From assembly GCA_030625775.1 (NCBI GenBank), contig DAOUQC010000004.1, positions 1-64,000 on the forward strand: a DNA stretch of 64,000 bases, in the 5' to 3' direction. This DNA comes from Verrucomicrobiota bacterium. Lineage in GTDB: Bacteria; Verrucomicrobiota; Verrucomicrobiia; Verrucomicrobiales; DEV007. The stretch's first letter is position 1. Each line of letters opens with the position of its first letter. Position numbers and translations under genes: made by a program. Positions 26,837-37,258 of the stretch are shown in pieces. The notes under the pieces are model-generated. The model was not told where the DNA came from. It worked only from the letters and a program-made list of their open reading frames with translations, and searched no databases.

Positions 26837-28780
26837 TCATCCTACCGCTTTTTTACTGGCAGGTTTTTGGATCTTCGGCAGCGATTTGCCCTTGTTTTCC
26901 GGATCTGCTGGTTTTGCTGCCGGGCGGGAAACCGGAGCTTCCTCCTTCTCGAATTTCTGCAGCCGCTCAACAAATTCCCGGTTGGCAGAATCCAAATCGA
27001 GCGCTTTGCGCATGTGCTCTAAAGCTTCGCTCTTCATTCCCAATTGAAAAAAAGTCTGCGCCAGATGGTCAAATACCACAGGATCAGGTTCCTCCATCAT
27101 CTCCATCGATTTGGTCAATTCAATACGCGCTTCCTCAAAGCGCTTTTTCTTGAAATAAAACCACCCGAGACTGTCCCGGACCGCCCCGGATTCAGGAGTC
27201 AGATTGAATGCTGTTTTGATCAGTTCCCCGGCTTCATCAATATGCATATCATTCTCCAGCCACATGTATCCCAGGTAATTGTACAATTGTGCAGTGAAGG
27301 CTTTGCTCTCTTTATCCTCGGCACCGCTTTTCGCCAGAATTTTCATTGATTCCCGGAATAATCCCGCCGCCTGATCAAGATTTCCTGCCCGTTCCGCCGC
27401 TGCTCCGTACTGAAAGTAAAATTGCTCGTCCAACAGAGCTGGCCGCGCTTCTTTTGCTAACAGGATCGTGCGCTCAAAGGAGGGCAGGGAAGCTTCATAC
27501 TGCTTTGCTCTCGAGCGGGATACTGCCAACAAAAATACCACAAACGGCTCTTCGGGGTAATAATAAGCCGCTCGTTCCAACACCGGCACCGCCTCTTCCG
27601 GGCGCCGTGCAGAAAGCAACAGTTGGGCAAGATCCATGTATTCCGATTCGCTGCCTTTACTGATTTTCAATGCTTGCTGCAAATAATGTGCTGCCTTAAC
27701 CGGATCCTTACGCTCTCGATAGATTTCGGCCAGCAGTCTGTTCGTCTGGGCATCACGGGGGTCGATTTGTAACACTCTGCGCAAAATTTCAATCACTTTT
27801 TCCTTCTGGCCCAGAACCCGGTACACCGAGGCCAGTTTTTTTCTAAGATTGAGCTGATCGGGATGTTCGAGAATGATTTTCTCGTAGAGCTCACGCGCTT
27901 TCTGCGGCTGATGCGAGGAATGATAAAATCCGGCAACTGCCTCCCGGGGCGCTACCTGACCTTTGGAGTGATCCAATACCTTTTGATAAATACCATTCAA
28001 CAAGATCGGTTTTTGACCCACACTGGTATTCAAAGGCCAGACTCCCTGCGCAATCGTCGCAATTTTCAGCCAGAAGTGGGGATCCAGAGATTTTTGTTTC
28101 AAAGCCTGGTCGATTGCTTTTTTCGCCTTGTCTGTCTGACGGCTGACTAAATACAAACGAACGAGGTGATCGTATACATCCGCATTATCGGCAAACTTTT
28201 GTGCTGCTTCTTCAGCCAGTAGCATTGCCCTCTCCCTGTCTGCTGCTGTATCCGCGTGGTAGGTGAGTAAATATTCCGAAAAAGACAGGTAGGCCCGGGG
28301 GTCTTCCGGATTGAGTTGCAAGGATTTTTCCAAAACAGCACGTGCCTCTTTCAATCTTCCTCCGGATGCCTGCAGATAAGCCACCCGTCTTGCCAGGTCC
28401 ACATTGGCAGGACTCAGACGCAACACCTCCCGATATTCCCTCAAAGCACCATCCAGATCTTTTTTCTTATCAAAGGCAAGTGCCCGGGAATAGTGGGCCA
28501 GAGCTTCAGCGCGCAAATGACCTGCCTTGAGCAAGCTCAAGCGCTGATTCGGTTGGAAAAACCGATCCACATAAATTTCGGCACGATCATCCAACCCGCC
28601 ATCCTTCGGATTTGCGGAATTTGTTTGATTGGCTGCAACCAATGAAGTGGCCACAGCACAAAAAACAGTGAGCCCTGTCAGAGCAGCACTGATTCTCTTA
28701 TTGATCAAAAACCCTGTGCTTTGAAAAGCTCTCCAGCAATTGACCCGCGAAGGTTGATTGCTGGATTGTTCAGGGTTCAT
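26837..28780 (-). CDS. Secreted or membrane-anchored TPR repeat protein
   Basis: A 647-residue protein with a hydrophobic N-terminal signal or anchor (ISAALTGLTVFCAVATSLVAA), followed by about a dozen tetratricopeptide repeats (for example ALAHYSRALAFDKKKDLDGALREYREVLRLSP and RDSLGWFYFKKKRFEEARIELTKSM). The C-terminal tail is Lys/Pro-rich. Likely a scaffold for protein interaction in the envelope; partner unknown. It lies 16 bp downstream of the small ribosomal-protein-like gene on the same strand. Confidence 0.88.
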   Translation of the reverse strand: MNPEQSSNQPSRVNCWRAFQSTGFLINKRISAALTGLTVFCAVATSLVAANQTNSANPKDGGLDDRAEIYVDRFFQPNQRLSLLKAGHLRAEALAHYSRALAFDKKKDLDGALREYREVLRLSPANVDLARRVAYLQASGGRLKEARAVLEKSLQLNPEDPRAYLSFSEYLLTYHADTAADRERAMLLAEEAAQKFADNADVYDHLVRLYLVSRQTDKAKKAIDQALKQKSLDPHFWLKIATIAQGVWPLNTSVGQKPILLNGIYQKVLDHSKGQVAPREAVAGFYHSSHQPQKARELYEKIILEHPDQLNLRKKLASVYRVLGQKEKVIEILRRVLQIDPRDAQTNRLLAEIYRERKDPVKAAHYLQQALKISKGSESEYMDLAQLLLSARRPEEAVPVLERAAYYYPEEPFVVFLLAVSRSRAKQYEASLPSFERTILLAKEARPALLDEQFYFQYGAAAERAGNLDQAAGLFRESMKILAKSGAEDKESKAFTAQLYNYLGYMWLENDMHIDEAGELIKTAFNLTPESGAVRDSLGWFYFKKKRFEEARIELTKSMEMMEEPDPVVFDHLAQTFFQLGMKSEALEHMRKALDLDSANREFVERLQKFEKEEAPVSRPAAKPADPENKGKSLPKIQKPASKKAVG

Positions 28781-28796
28781 AGCAGAAAGCTAGCCC

Positions 28797-28901
28797 CTAG
28801 GACTTGTAACGCAAACGCTTCTTATGGCGATTGCGTTTGCTCAACTTGCGCCGCTTGTGCTTGTTGATCTTAGTTTTACGTCTTTTCTTGAGCGAACCCA
28901 T
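28797..28901 (-). CDS. bS22 / AURKAIP1-COX24-type small basic ribosomal protein
   Basis: A 34-residue protein, too short for common ORF cut-offs. The translation begins MGSLKKRRKTKINKHKRRK and continues LSKRNRHKKRLRYKS. More than half of the residues are Lys or Arg. This matches the pattern of the AURKAIP1/COX24 domain (mitochondrial mS38) and the actinobacterial small-subunit protein bS22, which begins MGSVIKKRRKR. ATG at 28901, stop TAG at 28797. It lies between hisG (89 bp upstream) and the TPR gene (16 bp downstream) on the same strand. Predicted role: binding near the decoding-site rRNA of the 30S subunit. Confidence 0.85.
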   Translation of the reverse strand: MGSLKKRRKTKINKHKRRKLSKRNRHKKRLRYKS

Positions 28902-28990
28902 ACTTTGTTCTTCGTGTTTTCATGCCTTGCCTTCCCGGTTTTTTCTTCCCGCTCCCGAGAAGAAAGACACTGGTGGCATTCAGGCGTCGT

Positions 28991-29881
28991 TTAATTGACT
29001 ACCTTATTGAGAGTATATTCTATAATGCCCTCCGCACCCAATGCTTTTAATTCAGGAATGATATCGCGCACCGTTTTTTCAGAAATCACCGTTTCCACGG
29101 CAACCCATCCATCCTGTGCCAGGTGCGAAACCGTTGGCTGACGCAGCGACGGTAGGGTTTCTATCAGCTTTTGCAACTGCTTTTCCGGCAGGTTGAGCTT
29201 CAGACCCACCATATCCCGGGCAAGAAGGGCTGCTTCCAACAAAAGCGTGAGCCGCTTCATCTTTCCCTGCTTCCATTCGTCTTTAAAACTGTGTGGATTG
29301 GAAATGAATTGAGGATAGGACTCCATCAAGGTGTCCATGATGCGTAAGTTGTTAGCTCTCAAGGAAGAACCTGTTTCGGTAATATCAACGATCGCATCCA
29401 CCAATTCGGGAACTTTCACCTCAGTCGCTCCCCAGGAAAACTCGACTTCGGCATTCACACCATGCTTTTCAAGGTAGCGCTCTACCAAACCGGTTGCCTC
29501 GGTCGCAATGCGTTTGCCCTCGAGATCTTTTACCGTTTTGTATGGCGAATCCTCCGGAACTGCCAATACCCAACGTGTAGGATTGGAAGTCGCACGGGAA
29601 TACTGCAAATCACAAAGCACCTCCACCTCGGCCTTGTTTTCTGCAACCCAATCCCTCCCTGTTATCCCACAGTCCAAAAAACCATGGTCGACATAACGGC
29701 CGATTTCCTGGGCCCGTAGCAGGCGGATCTCGATTTCCGGATCGTCGATCATTGGCCGGTAAGACCGCGATGCTCCACTAATCTGATAACCTGCTTTATC
29801 GAATAGTTCGAGCGTAGGTTCTTGCAGGCTGCCTTTCGGAAGGCCTATTTTTAATTTTCTAGGTGCAGTGTTGTCTGACAT
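28991..29881 (-). CDS. hisG: ATP phosphoribosyltransferase, long form
   Basis: First enzyme of histidine biosynthesis. At 296 residues it is the long, self-regulated form with a C-terminal ACT-like histidine-binding domain, so no HisZ partner is needed. Motifs: [17 protein letters not shown] at the N terminus, [10 protein letters not shown], the phosphate-binding region [17 protein letters not shown] and the C-terminal region [30 protein letters not shown]. No other his biosynthetic gene is adjacent; a PHP histidinol phosphatase lies about 17 kb away. Confidence 0.96.
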   Translation of the reverse strand: MSDNTAPRKLKIGLPKGSLQEPTLELFDKAGYQISGASRSYRPMIDDPEIEIRLLRAQEIGRYVDHGFLDCGITGRDWVAENKAEVEVLCDLQYSRATSNPTRWVLAVPEDSPYKTVKDLEGKRIATEATGLVERYLEKHGVNAEVEFSWGATEVKVPELVDAIVDITETGSSLRANNLRIMDTLMESYPQFISNPHSFKDEWKQGKMKRLTLLLEAALLARDMVGLKLNLPEKQLQKLIETLPSLRQPTVSHLAQDGWVAVETVISEKTVRDIIPELKALGAEGIIEYTLNKVVN

Positions 29882-30189
29882 AGGTGGCCAAGTTAAATAT
29901 TCTCCCTTTCTGCTCTCTCACATCCACTGCCCACGATTTTCAAATCCATCGCCAAAAAAAGCAGCAGGGCTGGTATGATGCTGACTTTTTCGCTGCTGTC
30001 ACCTGGGAATTTCAAACAAATGCACGGATTTACTGCCAGACAGGCAAATTTAGCCGGGATTTCACCGTTTAGAACACATGCCCGGGCACTTTTCCTTGAA
30101 ACATGGGACGCTTTCTTTTATCGGTTCAGCGCTCGAACTGCAGCAAAACAAGATGCGATGCTGAGTTCAGAACTTCAACGCACCATACG
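29882..30189. other. Intergenic region between divergent hisG and tkt
   Basis: A 308-bp gap that should hold both promoters. No convincing promoter, riboswitch or repeat was identified by eye. Open frames across it (29884-30072, 29975-30193) do not resemble proteins. Confidence 0.5.
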
Positions 30190-32178
30190 ATGATCGACAA
30201 TCAGGAAATTTTAGCAGAATCAGCAGCCACCGCACGAGGACTCGCCATCGATGCCATTCACGCATGCAGCTCCGGCCATCTCGGACTGCCTCTGGGCACG
30301 GCGGATGTCGGTGCCGTTTTGTTTGGTCAGGCGCTGCAGTTTAATCCTTCAGCCCCCAAATGGATCAACCGGGACCGTTTCATCCTCTCCGCAGGTCACG
30401 GCAGCATGTTCCTCTATTCCTGGCTGCATCTTGCTGGATATGATCTGTCCATCGACGAGCTGAAAAATTTTCGTCAACTGGACAGCAAAACACCCGGTCA
30501 CCCCGAATTTGGAGAAACACCCGGGGTCGAAGCCACTACCGGCCCTCTGGGACAGGGAGTCGGCAATGCCGTCGGTTATGCGGTTTCAGCAAAAATGGCA
30601 GCTGATAAGTTCAATACCGCCGAGCATTGCATTTTGGATTACCACATCGTGGTATTAGCCGGTGACGGCTGTCTGCAGGAAGGCATCTCGGCAGAAGCTG
30701 CTGCCTACGCAGGCCACATCGGTCTGGACAACCTGGTTTTGATTTACGACTCCAATGACGTCACTCTCGACGCGATGGCTGACCGCTCACAAAGCGAAGA
30801 CACCGCCAAGCGCTTTGATGCCTACGGATGGGATGTCGTCACTGTAGATGGCCACGACATGGATGCCTTTGCTCAGGCATTTGCAGAAGCCAAAAACAAT
30901 AATAACGGCAAGCCCAAACTCATCGAGATCAAAACAGAAATCGGCCGTGGTATCCCGGAAGTTGCCGGCACCGCTGCTGGACACGGCGAGAGTGGCGCCA
31001 ACTACGCGGAGAGCGCCCGGGCCGCACTCGGTTTGCCCGCTGACCAACTGTTTTATGTGTCTGATGCAGTGAAATCGTTTTTTGCCCAACGCCAGGAGCA
31101 ACAAAACAGCGAATATAGCCAGTGGGAAAGCCGCTTTGCCGCCTGGAGTGTAGCCAAGCCCGAACTCGCTGAAAGTTTGACCCTCGCTCTGGCCAACTCG
31201 ATCCCCACCGACCTTGATCAACAAATCCCCGCATTTGACGAGGATTACACAGACGCCACCCGTGGTGCAGGCGGTGTCGTCATGCAATCACTCGCCCAAA
31301 TGGTGCCCAATCTGGTCACCGGCAGTGCGGATCTCTACGGCTCTACCAAAAACTACATCAAAGGAGCCGGTGATTTTGGCCGCGATGATTATTCCGGTCG
31401 CAACCTGTGGTTCGGAATCCGCGAACACGCGATGGGTGCCATCTGCAACGGCATAGCTTATGACGGCTTGTTCCGGCCTTCAGGAGCGACCTTTGCCGTC
31501 TTTGCAGACTACCTACGCCCCTCGATTCGCATCGCCGCTCTAGCCAAACTGCCTGTTATTTACATTCTCACCCATGACTCGGTCGGAGTTGGCGAAGACG
31601 GCCCCACCCATCAACCGGTAGAGACCATCAGCGGCCTGAGAGTGATCCCCGGCCTGGATGTGATACGTCCGGCTGATCCCGAAGAAACCGCCGGTGCATT
31701 TGCCATGGCTTTGCAGCGCACCGATGGACCCACTGCCCTGTTTCTTACCCGCCAAAAAGTGCGCACTTTGAATGAAATATCGGTGGAACAACGCCGTGGC
31801 GGAGTTCGGCGAGGCGCTTACATTGCCCGCAAAGAGAGCGCTGAACTGAAAGCGATCATCATCGCAACAGGCAGTGAAGTGGCATTGGCTATCGAAGCTG
31901 CAGAACAATTGGGCAGCGGCATTCGGGTGGTATCCATGCCCTGCATGGAACGCTTCGATCGCCAGCCCGACGACTACCAGGAGTCCGTCCTGCCTGCCTC
32001 CTGCAGCAAGCGTATCGCCATTGAAGCGGGTGTGAGTGGACTGTGGTATAAATATGTGGGCTCTACTGGCAAAGTGCTTGGCATCGACCAGTTTGGCATC
32101 AGTGCTCCCGCCCCTGTAGTCATGGAAAAACTGGGCATCACCACTGCCTCCATTGTCTCAGCGGTGAAAGCGGGGTGA
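30190..32178 (+). CDS. tkt: Transketolase
   Basis: Thiamine diphosphate enzyme of the pentose phosphate pathway; 662 residues. Motifs: [11 protein letters not shown] near the N terminus, [19 protein letters not shown], the ThDP-binding [25 protein letters not shown], the pyrimidine-domain region [15 protein letters not shown], and [18 protein letters not shown]. The C-terminal domain ends with [10 protein letters not shown]-type sequence ([17 protein letters not shown]). The ATG at 30190 is supported by homology; the frame is open upstream to 30103. It is divergent from hisG. Confidence 0.97.
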   Translation: MIDNQEILAESAATARGLAIDAIHACSSGHLGLPLGTADVGAVLFGQALQFNPSAPKWINRDRFILSAGHGSMFLYSWLHLAGYDLSIDELKNFRQLDSKTPGHPEFGETPGVEATTGPLGQGVGNAVGYAVSAKMAADKFNTAEHCILDYHIVVLAGDGCLQEGISAEAAAYAGHIGLDNLVLIYDSNDVTLDAMADRSQSEDTAKRFDAYGWDVVTVDGHDMDAFAQAFAEAKNNNNGKPKLIEIKTEIGRGIPEVAGTAAGHGESGANYAESARAALGLPADQLFYVSDAVKSFFAQRQEQQNSEYSQWESRFAAWSVAKPELAESLTLALANSIPTDLDQQIPAFDEDYTDATRGAGGVVMQSLAQMVPNLVTGSADLYGSTKNYIKGAGDFGRDDYSGRNLWFGIREHAMGAICNGIAYDGLFRPSGATFAVFADYLRPSIRIAALAKLPVIYILTHDSVGVGEDGPTHQPVETISGLRVIPGLDVIRPADPEETAGAFAMALQRTDGPTALFLTRQKVRTLNEISVEQRRGGVRRGAYIARKESAELKAIIIATGSEVALAIEAAEQLGSGIRVVSMPCMERFDRQPDDYQESVLPASCSKRIAIEAGVSGLWYKYVGSTGKVLGIDQFGISAPAPVVMEKLGITTASIVSAVKAG

Positions 32179-32311
32179 GCCGTTTTTCCCATTTGTGTGC
32201 AAAGGACTATACCTTAACCTGCAAAAAGGGGGTCCACCCGACACTATTGGTTTTTAAAACGTGCACAGCTCCAGGGCTTGAGTTGTGACAATTGCCCGCT
32301 AGGTTGAACCT

Positions 32312-32767
32312 ATGAGTGAATTGAACCAACAAATTGGTGAAGACCTGAAAAACGCCATGCGGGCAAAAGACGCAAACGCCTTAATGGTTTTGCGGGCCTT
32401 GAAATCATCAATCAAATACGCAGCTATCGAAAAAGGAGGCGCTGACGCTGAACTGGATGAAGTTGAGATTTTGGCAGTGATTCGCAAACAGATCAAACAG
32501 CGGCAGGATTCTGTCGAAGAATACAAAAAGGGCGGAAGGGACGAGTTGGTGGAAAAAGAAAGTGCAGAAATCGTTGTGCTCGAAAAATATCTGCCGGCGG
32601 CTCTCGGCGAAGAAGAAGTCAATGCCATGATTGAGGCATCCATAGCCGAAGTCGGTGCTACTTCCCGCAAAGAGATGGGCGCAGTGATGAAAGTGCTACA
32701 GGAAAAAATTGCGGGCCGGGCCGACAACAAAACCCTTTCCCAGGGCGTGATGCAACGCCTCTCCTGA
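32312..32767 (+). CDS. yqeY: GatB/YqeY domain protein
   Basis: A 151-residue protein related to the tRNA-binding C-terminal domain of GatB. Typical features: ALMVLRALKSSIKYAAIEKG, VIRKQIKQRQDSVEEYKKGGR, E..EIVVLEKYLPA and the tail GAVMKVLQEKIAGRADNKTLSQGV. Role not firmly known; tRNA-dependent amidation or tRNA binding is suspected. It heads a tight plus-strand run with ispD (28 bp later) and the M16 peptidase. Confidence 0.93.
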   Translation: MSELNQQIGEDLKNAMRAKDANALMVLRALKSSIKYAAIEKGGADAELDEVEILAVIRKQIKQRQDSVEEYKKGGRDELVEKESAEIVVLEKYLPAALGEEEVNAMIEASIAEVGATSRKEMGAVMKVLQEKIAGRADNKTLSQGVMQRLS

Positions 32768-32795
32768 GAGAACACATCTAGTCTAGAATAATCAC

Positions 32796-33482
32796 ATGAG
32801 CACGGTGGCGATCATCGTGGCTGCCGGCAGCAGTCGCCGTATGGGTTTCGATAAGTTGACAGCCGATCTGGCCGGCCGACCGGTACTGGCACATTCCTTA
32901 CTGACTTTCGAACACTGTGAAGATGTGGATCACATTGTGATCGTGGCTGCTGCTGGGCGGAAAGAGGAATTTCGCTTGCTCGCCGAGGGCAGTGGAATAG
33001 AAAAGCTGGCTGCTGTGATTGAAGGGGGAGCCGAACGCTGCCTGTCTGTCTGGAAGGGTGTTCAGATGGCGATGAAGGTAGCTACGAATACAGCAATCAT
33101 TCTGGTGCATGATGGCGCCCGCCCACTAGTCGCGGGCGATGCCATCAGCCAGTGCATTCACGCAGCCGAAGAACATGGTGCTGCCAGTTTGGCACGACGA
33201 GTGACGGACACCTTGAAAAGGGCTGACGATTCCGCAGTAGTCACAGAAAGCGTAATACGGGAGAATCTCTGGCGAATGGAAACTCCCCAGGCCTTTGAAG
33301 CCAAGCTGCTACTGCAGGCCAGTGGTGCGGCTGTTGATGATTCGGTGGTGGTGACCGATGAAGTCTCTGCAGTCCAGCGTTTCAATGCCTCGCAAGCAAT
33401 TCATTTAGTGGAGAACACTTCTGCTAATTTAAAAATCACCATGCCAGGGGACCTCCCGATAGCGGAGGCTTTGATGAAATAA
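32796..33482 (+). CDS. ispD: 2-C-methyl-D-erythritol 4-phosphate cytidylyltransferase
   Basis: Makes CDP-methylerythritol in the non-mevalonate isoprenoid pathway. The 228-residue protein has the N-terminal nucleotide-binding motif VAAGSSRRMGFDK, GAERCLSVWKGV, the VHDGARPLV motif, ETPQAFEAKLL and VTDEVSAVQ near the C terminus. It lies in the yqeY-ispD-M16 run, 11 bp before the next gene. Confidence 0.95.
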   Translation: MSTVAIIVAAGSSRRMGFDKLTADLAGRPVLAHSLLTFEHCEDVDHIVIVAAAGRKEEFRLLAEGSGIEKLAAVIEGGAERCLSVWKGVQMAMKVATNTAIILVHDGARPLVAGDAISQCIHAAEEHGAASLARRVTDTLKRADDSAVVTESVIRENLWRMETPQAFEAKLLLQASGAAVDDSVVVTDEVSAVQRFNASQAIHLVENTSANLKITMPGDLPIAEALMK

Positions 33483-33493
33483 CACTCGCTGCC

Positions 33494-34858
33494 ATGAATA
33501 AATCTTCGCTAACACCACAGATAAGTGCGCAACAAAGCTACAAAACACAGCGCCTGATCATTTCTTCTGATGTCTCTTATGAGGTCAGTGAATTGCCTAA
33601 CGGAGTGAGAATTGCCACTGCGGAAATGCCCCACATGACCAGTGCCTCTTTGGGTTTCTGGGCAGCGGTCGGTAGCCGCCATGAAAGCACAGCTGAACAT
33701 GGTGTGGCACACTTTGTTGAGCACCTGCTTTTCAAGGGAACCGCGTCGCGCTCTGCAAATGTGATCGCCCGGGAAATCGAAGGAGTAGGAGGCAGCCTCG
33801 ATGCTTATACCAGCGAAGATCACACCTGCTATTACACCCGGGGCCCTGCAGAATTATTTGAATCAATGACGGATGTGCTGGCTGATATGTACCAGCATCC
33901 TTCATTAAAACCCGCTGATATTGAGAACGAAAGGAGTGTGATCAAAGAAGAAATCGCCATGGTTTATGATCAGCCATCGCAATATCTCGACGATCTTCTC
34001 AGTGCTGCGGCCTGGGGTGCCGGCAAGCCACTTGGCAGATCCATCACTGGAACCACTGAGAGCATTAGTGGGATCGGGCAGGCTGAACTGAGGCATTTTT
34101 TTCAGCGGGCTTATGTCGGCAGCCAGACCATTGTTACCGCTGCGGGCAATATCACCCATGCCCAGACTCTGAAGTTTGTCGCTGCCCGGATGGAGAATTT
34201 GCCTGCAGGAACAGTGTCCCTTTCGAAAAAACCACAACTTCAAAATTCGGCTGCTGCACTTTGCGTAGCTACCAGGGAGTGCGAGCAAATTCATTTCTCG
34301 ATCGCATTTCATGCTTTTGATCGACATGACGACAGACGTTACGCACAAAAATTGCTGAGTATTTTGCTGGGCGAAAACATGAGTTCCCTGCTGTTTCAGA
34401 AACTACGCGAGCAGGAAGCTGTGTGTTACAGCATCCAAAGTGACGTTATGACTTTCGAGGATGCTGGCCTGTTCCATATTTATTGCGCCCTGGATCCTGA
34501 GAATCTGGGCCGGGCTTTGGAAGTGATCACCCACACCTTGCACAGACTGAGGCAGGAACTTCCCGAGCCACATAGCCTGGAAGAGGGAAAAGCTTATGCC
34601 GTCGGCCAGAGCAGGATCGCACTGGAGAGCACTTCAGCCCAAATGACTTGGGTCGGTGAAGCCATCATGGACTATGGCAAATTGCTCGACCCTGCCAAAT
34701 CCCAACAGCAGCTGGAAGCCGTCAGCCGTGAGGATATCCGCCAAGTGGCAACCGAGCTTTTTGCCCCTGAGAGACTGGTAATCGCTGCCGTCGGACCCAA
34801 GGGAGTTGAGTCTACCCTGACCAAGTGGCAGGCTGAATACGGGGAAGTAAATAAATAG
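33494..34858 (+). CDS. M16-family zinc metallopeptidase
   Basis: A 454-residue processing-peptidase-like enzyme. The inverted zinc motif HxxEH is present as HFVEH in EHGVAHFVEHLLFKGT, and the third ligand Glu downstream in ENERSVIKEEIAM. The C-terminal half has YSIQSDVMTFEDAGLF and the typical inactive second M16 domain. No signal peptide, so it is probably cytoplasmic. Bacterial members (PqqL/YmxG type) degrade peptides or process substrates; the specific substrate is unknown. Confidence 0.93.
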   Translation: MNKSSLTPQISAQQSYKTQRLIISSDVSYEVSELPNGVRIATAEMPHMTSASLGFWAAVGSRHESTAEHGVAHFVEHLLFKGTASRSANVIAREIEGVGGSLDAYTSEDHTCYYTRGPAELFESMTDVLADMYQHPSLKPADIENERSVIKEEIAMVYDQPSQYLDDLLSAAAWGAGKPLGRSITGTTESISGIGQAELRHFFQRAYVGSQTIVTAAGNITHAQTLKFVAARMENLPAGTVSLSKKPQLQNSAAALCVATRECEQIHFSIAFHAFDRHDDRRYAQKLLSILLGENMSSLLFQKLREQEAVCYSIQSDVMTFEDAGLFHIYCALDPENLGRALEVITHTLHRLRQELPEPHSLEEGKAYAVGQSRIALESTSAQMTWVGEAIMDYGKLLDPAKSQQQLEAVSREDIRQVATELFAPERLVIAAVGPKGVESTLTKWQAEYGEVNK

Positions 34859-34924
34859 ATGCAAAAGCCCTGAGCCTGCACTAGTATCCGGCCCGTTTTT
34901 AGAACGTTTTCAGCCATTGAATCG

Positions 34925-36259
34925 ATGAATATTACCTTGGAAAAACAAGCCAATTGCCGAGTCGGCGCACATATTGAAGTCCCTGCAGAAGCAGTGAACA
35001 GTGAACGCGCTTCGATTGTCTCCTCATTTCTCAGTCAGGCAAAAGTGCCCGGCTACCGTCCGGGAAAAATCCCTCGCAGCGTTATCGAGAAACGCTTTGC
35101 AAAGGGGATCGAAGATGAATTGCGCGATCGACTGATTCGCAGCGGCTGTTCGCAAGCCGCCGAAAAAGAGGAACAGGATGTGATCGGCGTCGACAAGGTT
35201 GAAGATGCCACCTTCCACCCCGACCAGACTTTTACCTTTAAAACCGCACTGATTACTGCACCGGAATTCAAATTGCCCGAATACAAGGAAATCCCGGTAG
35301 AATTGGAGATTGTGGGTGTGAGTGAAGACGAAATCGATCACACCCTTGAGAACCTGCGTGAGCGTTTTGCTGAATTCAACGAAGTCGACGGCCCCCTGGC
35401 CGAAGGAGACTTTGCCATTATTGATTACAAAGCCACACTCGAAGGCAAAGCACTGTCGGAGGCAGACTTTGAAGTAGGAGCCCTCGCTGAAAACGAAGGT
35501 TTCTGGGTCAAGATTGATGAAGAAAGTTTTCTGCCCGGTTTTGCCTCTCAACTGATTGGCATGAAACCCGACGAAAGCAAAGAAGTGACCATCACCCTGA
35601 AAGATGATTTTGCCTTTGAAGATCTACGCGGCAAGGACCTGCTCTACGACGTGGTAGTCAAAAAAATTCAACAGCAGGAACTGCCTGAATTGAATGATGA
35701 GTTGGCTGAAAAAATTCAGCCCGGCCAAACGCTCGAAGAGATTCGCACGCTGATCGAAGAAAACATGAAAAGCGAAAAGGAGAATCAGCGCACCCAGTCA
35801 ATGACCGAGCAAATCCTGGATCATCTCACTAAGGATCTGGACTTTGATTTGCCCGAGCATCTTGTACAGGGCGAAACCCAGCGCATGGTGAATAACATGG
35901 TTGAACAGGGGCAAAAGAATGGTGTCGCCGATGAAGTGATCATGGAGCAGCAGGATCAGATCATGGATACAGCGGCCACTCAGGGACGCTCGAATGTGAA
36001 AACGACCTTCGTTCTCGAGCAAATTGCCAAAGAAGAGAATATCGAAGCCAGTGATGAAGATATCCGCCAGCAAGTTGCGATGATGGCTGCTCAATCCGGA
36101 CGCCCGGTGAAAAAACTTGTCCGTGAACTGCGTGATTCAAACGGCTTTGACGAAATCCGCAACCGCATCACCATCGGCAGAACCCTTGATTTCCTCAGGT
36201 CAAATGCTAGCGTCACCGATGTGGATGCCAAGCCAGAAGCCGCAAAGGAGGATTCCTAG
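34925..36259 (+). CDS. tig: Trigger factor
   Basis: Ribosome-associated chaperone of 444 residues. The N-terminal ribosome-docking signature appears as GYRPGKIPRSVIEKRF (variant of GFRxGKxP). A middle PPIase FKBP-type domain is seen at about residues 160-240 (GDFAIIDYKATLEGK, FLPGFASQLIGMKPDESKEVTI), though several aromatic active-site positions look altered. The C-terminal helical arms are rich in Gln/Glu/Met. It sits 5' of clpP, the common tig-clpP order; clpX is not in the window. Confidence 0.95.
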   Translation: MNITLEKQANCRVGAHIEVPAEAVNSERASIVSSFLSQAKVPGYRPGKIPRSVIEKRFAKGIEDELRDRLIRSGCSQAAEKEEQDVIGVDKVEDATFHPDQTFTFKTALITAPEFKLPEYKEIPVELEIVGVSEDEIDHTLENLRERFAEFNEVDGPLAEGDFAIIDYKATLEGKALSEADFEVGALAENEGFWVKIDEESFLPGFASQLIGMKPDESKEVTITLKDDFAFEDLRGKDLLYDVVVKKIQQQELPELNDELAEKIQPGQTLEEIRTLIEENMKSEKENQRTQSMTEQILDHLTKDLDFDLPEHLVQGETQRMVNNMVEQGQKNGVADEVIMEQQDQIMDTAATQGRSNVKTTFVLEQIAKEENIEASDEDIRQQVAMMAAQSGRPVKKLVRELRDSNGFDEIRNRITIGRTLDFLRSNASVTDVDAKPEAAKEDS

Positions 36260-36376
36260 GAAGATTTCGGGACGGCTTGGGGCTCTTGGGTGGAAATATA
36301 TTTTTACCTGTATCTTCGCCCAAACCACCACCTGATACTTCTGTCACCGCTATTTTGTTTCTACAACCGAACCACC

Positions 36377-37054
36377 ATGAACATCACCTCTGAAACCTCG
36401 CCTCTGATCCCCGCTGAATTACAACAACGCGCTGCCACCGTACAGGGAGTCAGTGTGATTGAAAAAGAAGGTGGTACTCTGATCCAATTCGATCTTTTGT
36501 CACGCTTGATGAAGGATCGCATCATCTTCATCGGTGAACAGATCAGTGATCCCCTGGCTAACTACGTGATCGCCCAGATGCTCTACCTGCAGATGCAGGA
36601 TCCTAACAAAGACATCAATATTTACATCAACTCCCCTGGTGGCTCTGTGACTGCGGGACTGGCCATTTACGACACCATGCAATTTGTCACCTGCAACGTG
36701 AACACCTACTGCATGGGAATGGCTGCCAGCATGGGCTCGGTATTACTTTGTGCGGGAACCAAGGGCAACCGCTTTGCACTGCCAAACTCGCACGTCATGA
36801 TCCATCAGGTGTCCGGGGGGGCTCAAGGCACAGCCAGCGATGTTGAGCGTACCGTTGAGTTCATGTACAGCCTCAAAAAGCGCCTCAATGAAATCATTGC
36901 CAAACACACCGGCAAAACCGTTAAACAGGTAGAGAAAGATGCCGACCGGGATTACTACATGAGTGCCGAAGAAGCCTGTGCTTACGGTCTTGTCGACAAA
37001 GTGATGGACAATAAATCCGACTCGACCTCTACCGGCAAAAAGAAAAAACCCTAA
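36377..37054 (+). CDS. clpP: ATP-dependent Clp protease proteolytic subunit
   Basis: A 225-residue serine protease that works with Clp ATPases. The catalytic Ser is in MGMAASMGSVLL, the His in NSHVMIHQVSGG, and the Asp in KDADRDYYMSAEEA. INSPGGSVTAGLAIYDTM is the typical oxyanion/handle region. The ATG at 36377 was chosen; the open frame extends to 36290 through sequence unlike ClpP. A strong bidirectional terminator follows. Confidence 0.97.
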   Translation: MNITSETSPLIPAELQQRAATVQGVSVIEKEGGTLIQFDLLSRLMKDRIIFIGEQISDPLANYVIAQMLYLQMQDPNKDINIYINSPGGSVTAGLAIYDTMQFVTCNVNTYCMGMAASMGSVLLCAGTKGNRFALPNSHVMIHQVSGGAQGTASDVERTVEFMYSLKKRLNEIIAKHTGKTVKQVEKDADRDYYMSAEEACAYGLVDKVMDNKSDSTSTGKKKKP

Positions 37055-37187
37055 TAGCTTCCGTACTGCGGCTTGCTTGAAGTGATCGCAGCCATAGTAG
37101 AATGGGGTGAAAAATCCCCGCACACACAAACCGGATTGACAATCCGTTCTACCGAAGAAGCTGTAAGTTTTCCAAGGGGGAATTAAC

Positions 37188-37219
37188 AAAAAAGCCGGAC
37201 TTTTCAGCCCGGCTTTTTT
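37188..37219. terminator. Bidirectional rho-independent terminator
   Basis: An 11-bp stem including AAAAAAGCCGG and CCGGCTTTTTT (37188-37198 and 37209-37219) with a 10-nt loop. Both strands end in a T-run, serving clpP (plus) and the aminotransferase gene (minus). Confidence 0.88.
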
Positions 37220-37258
37220 GTGTCTGCCGCCAACAGGCAACGGGGTTTCACGATAAGA

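Noticed and set aside
35024-35551. Long antisense frame inside the trigger factor gene.
   Set aside because: A shadow of tig; it has no start or domain support.
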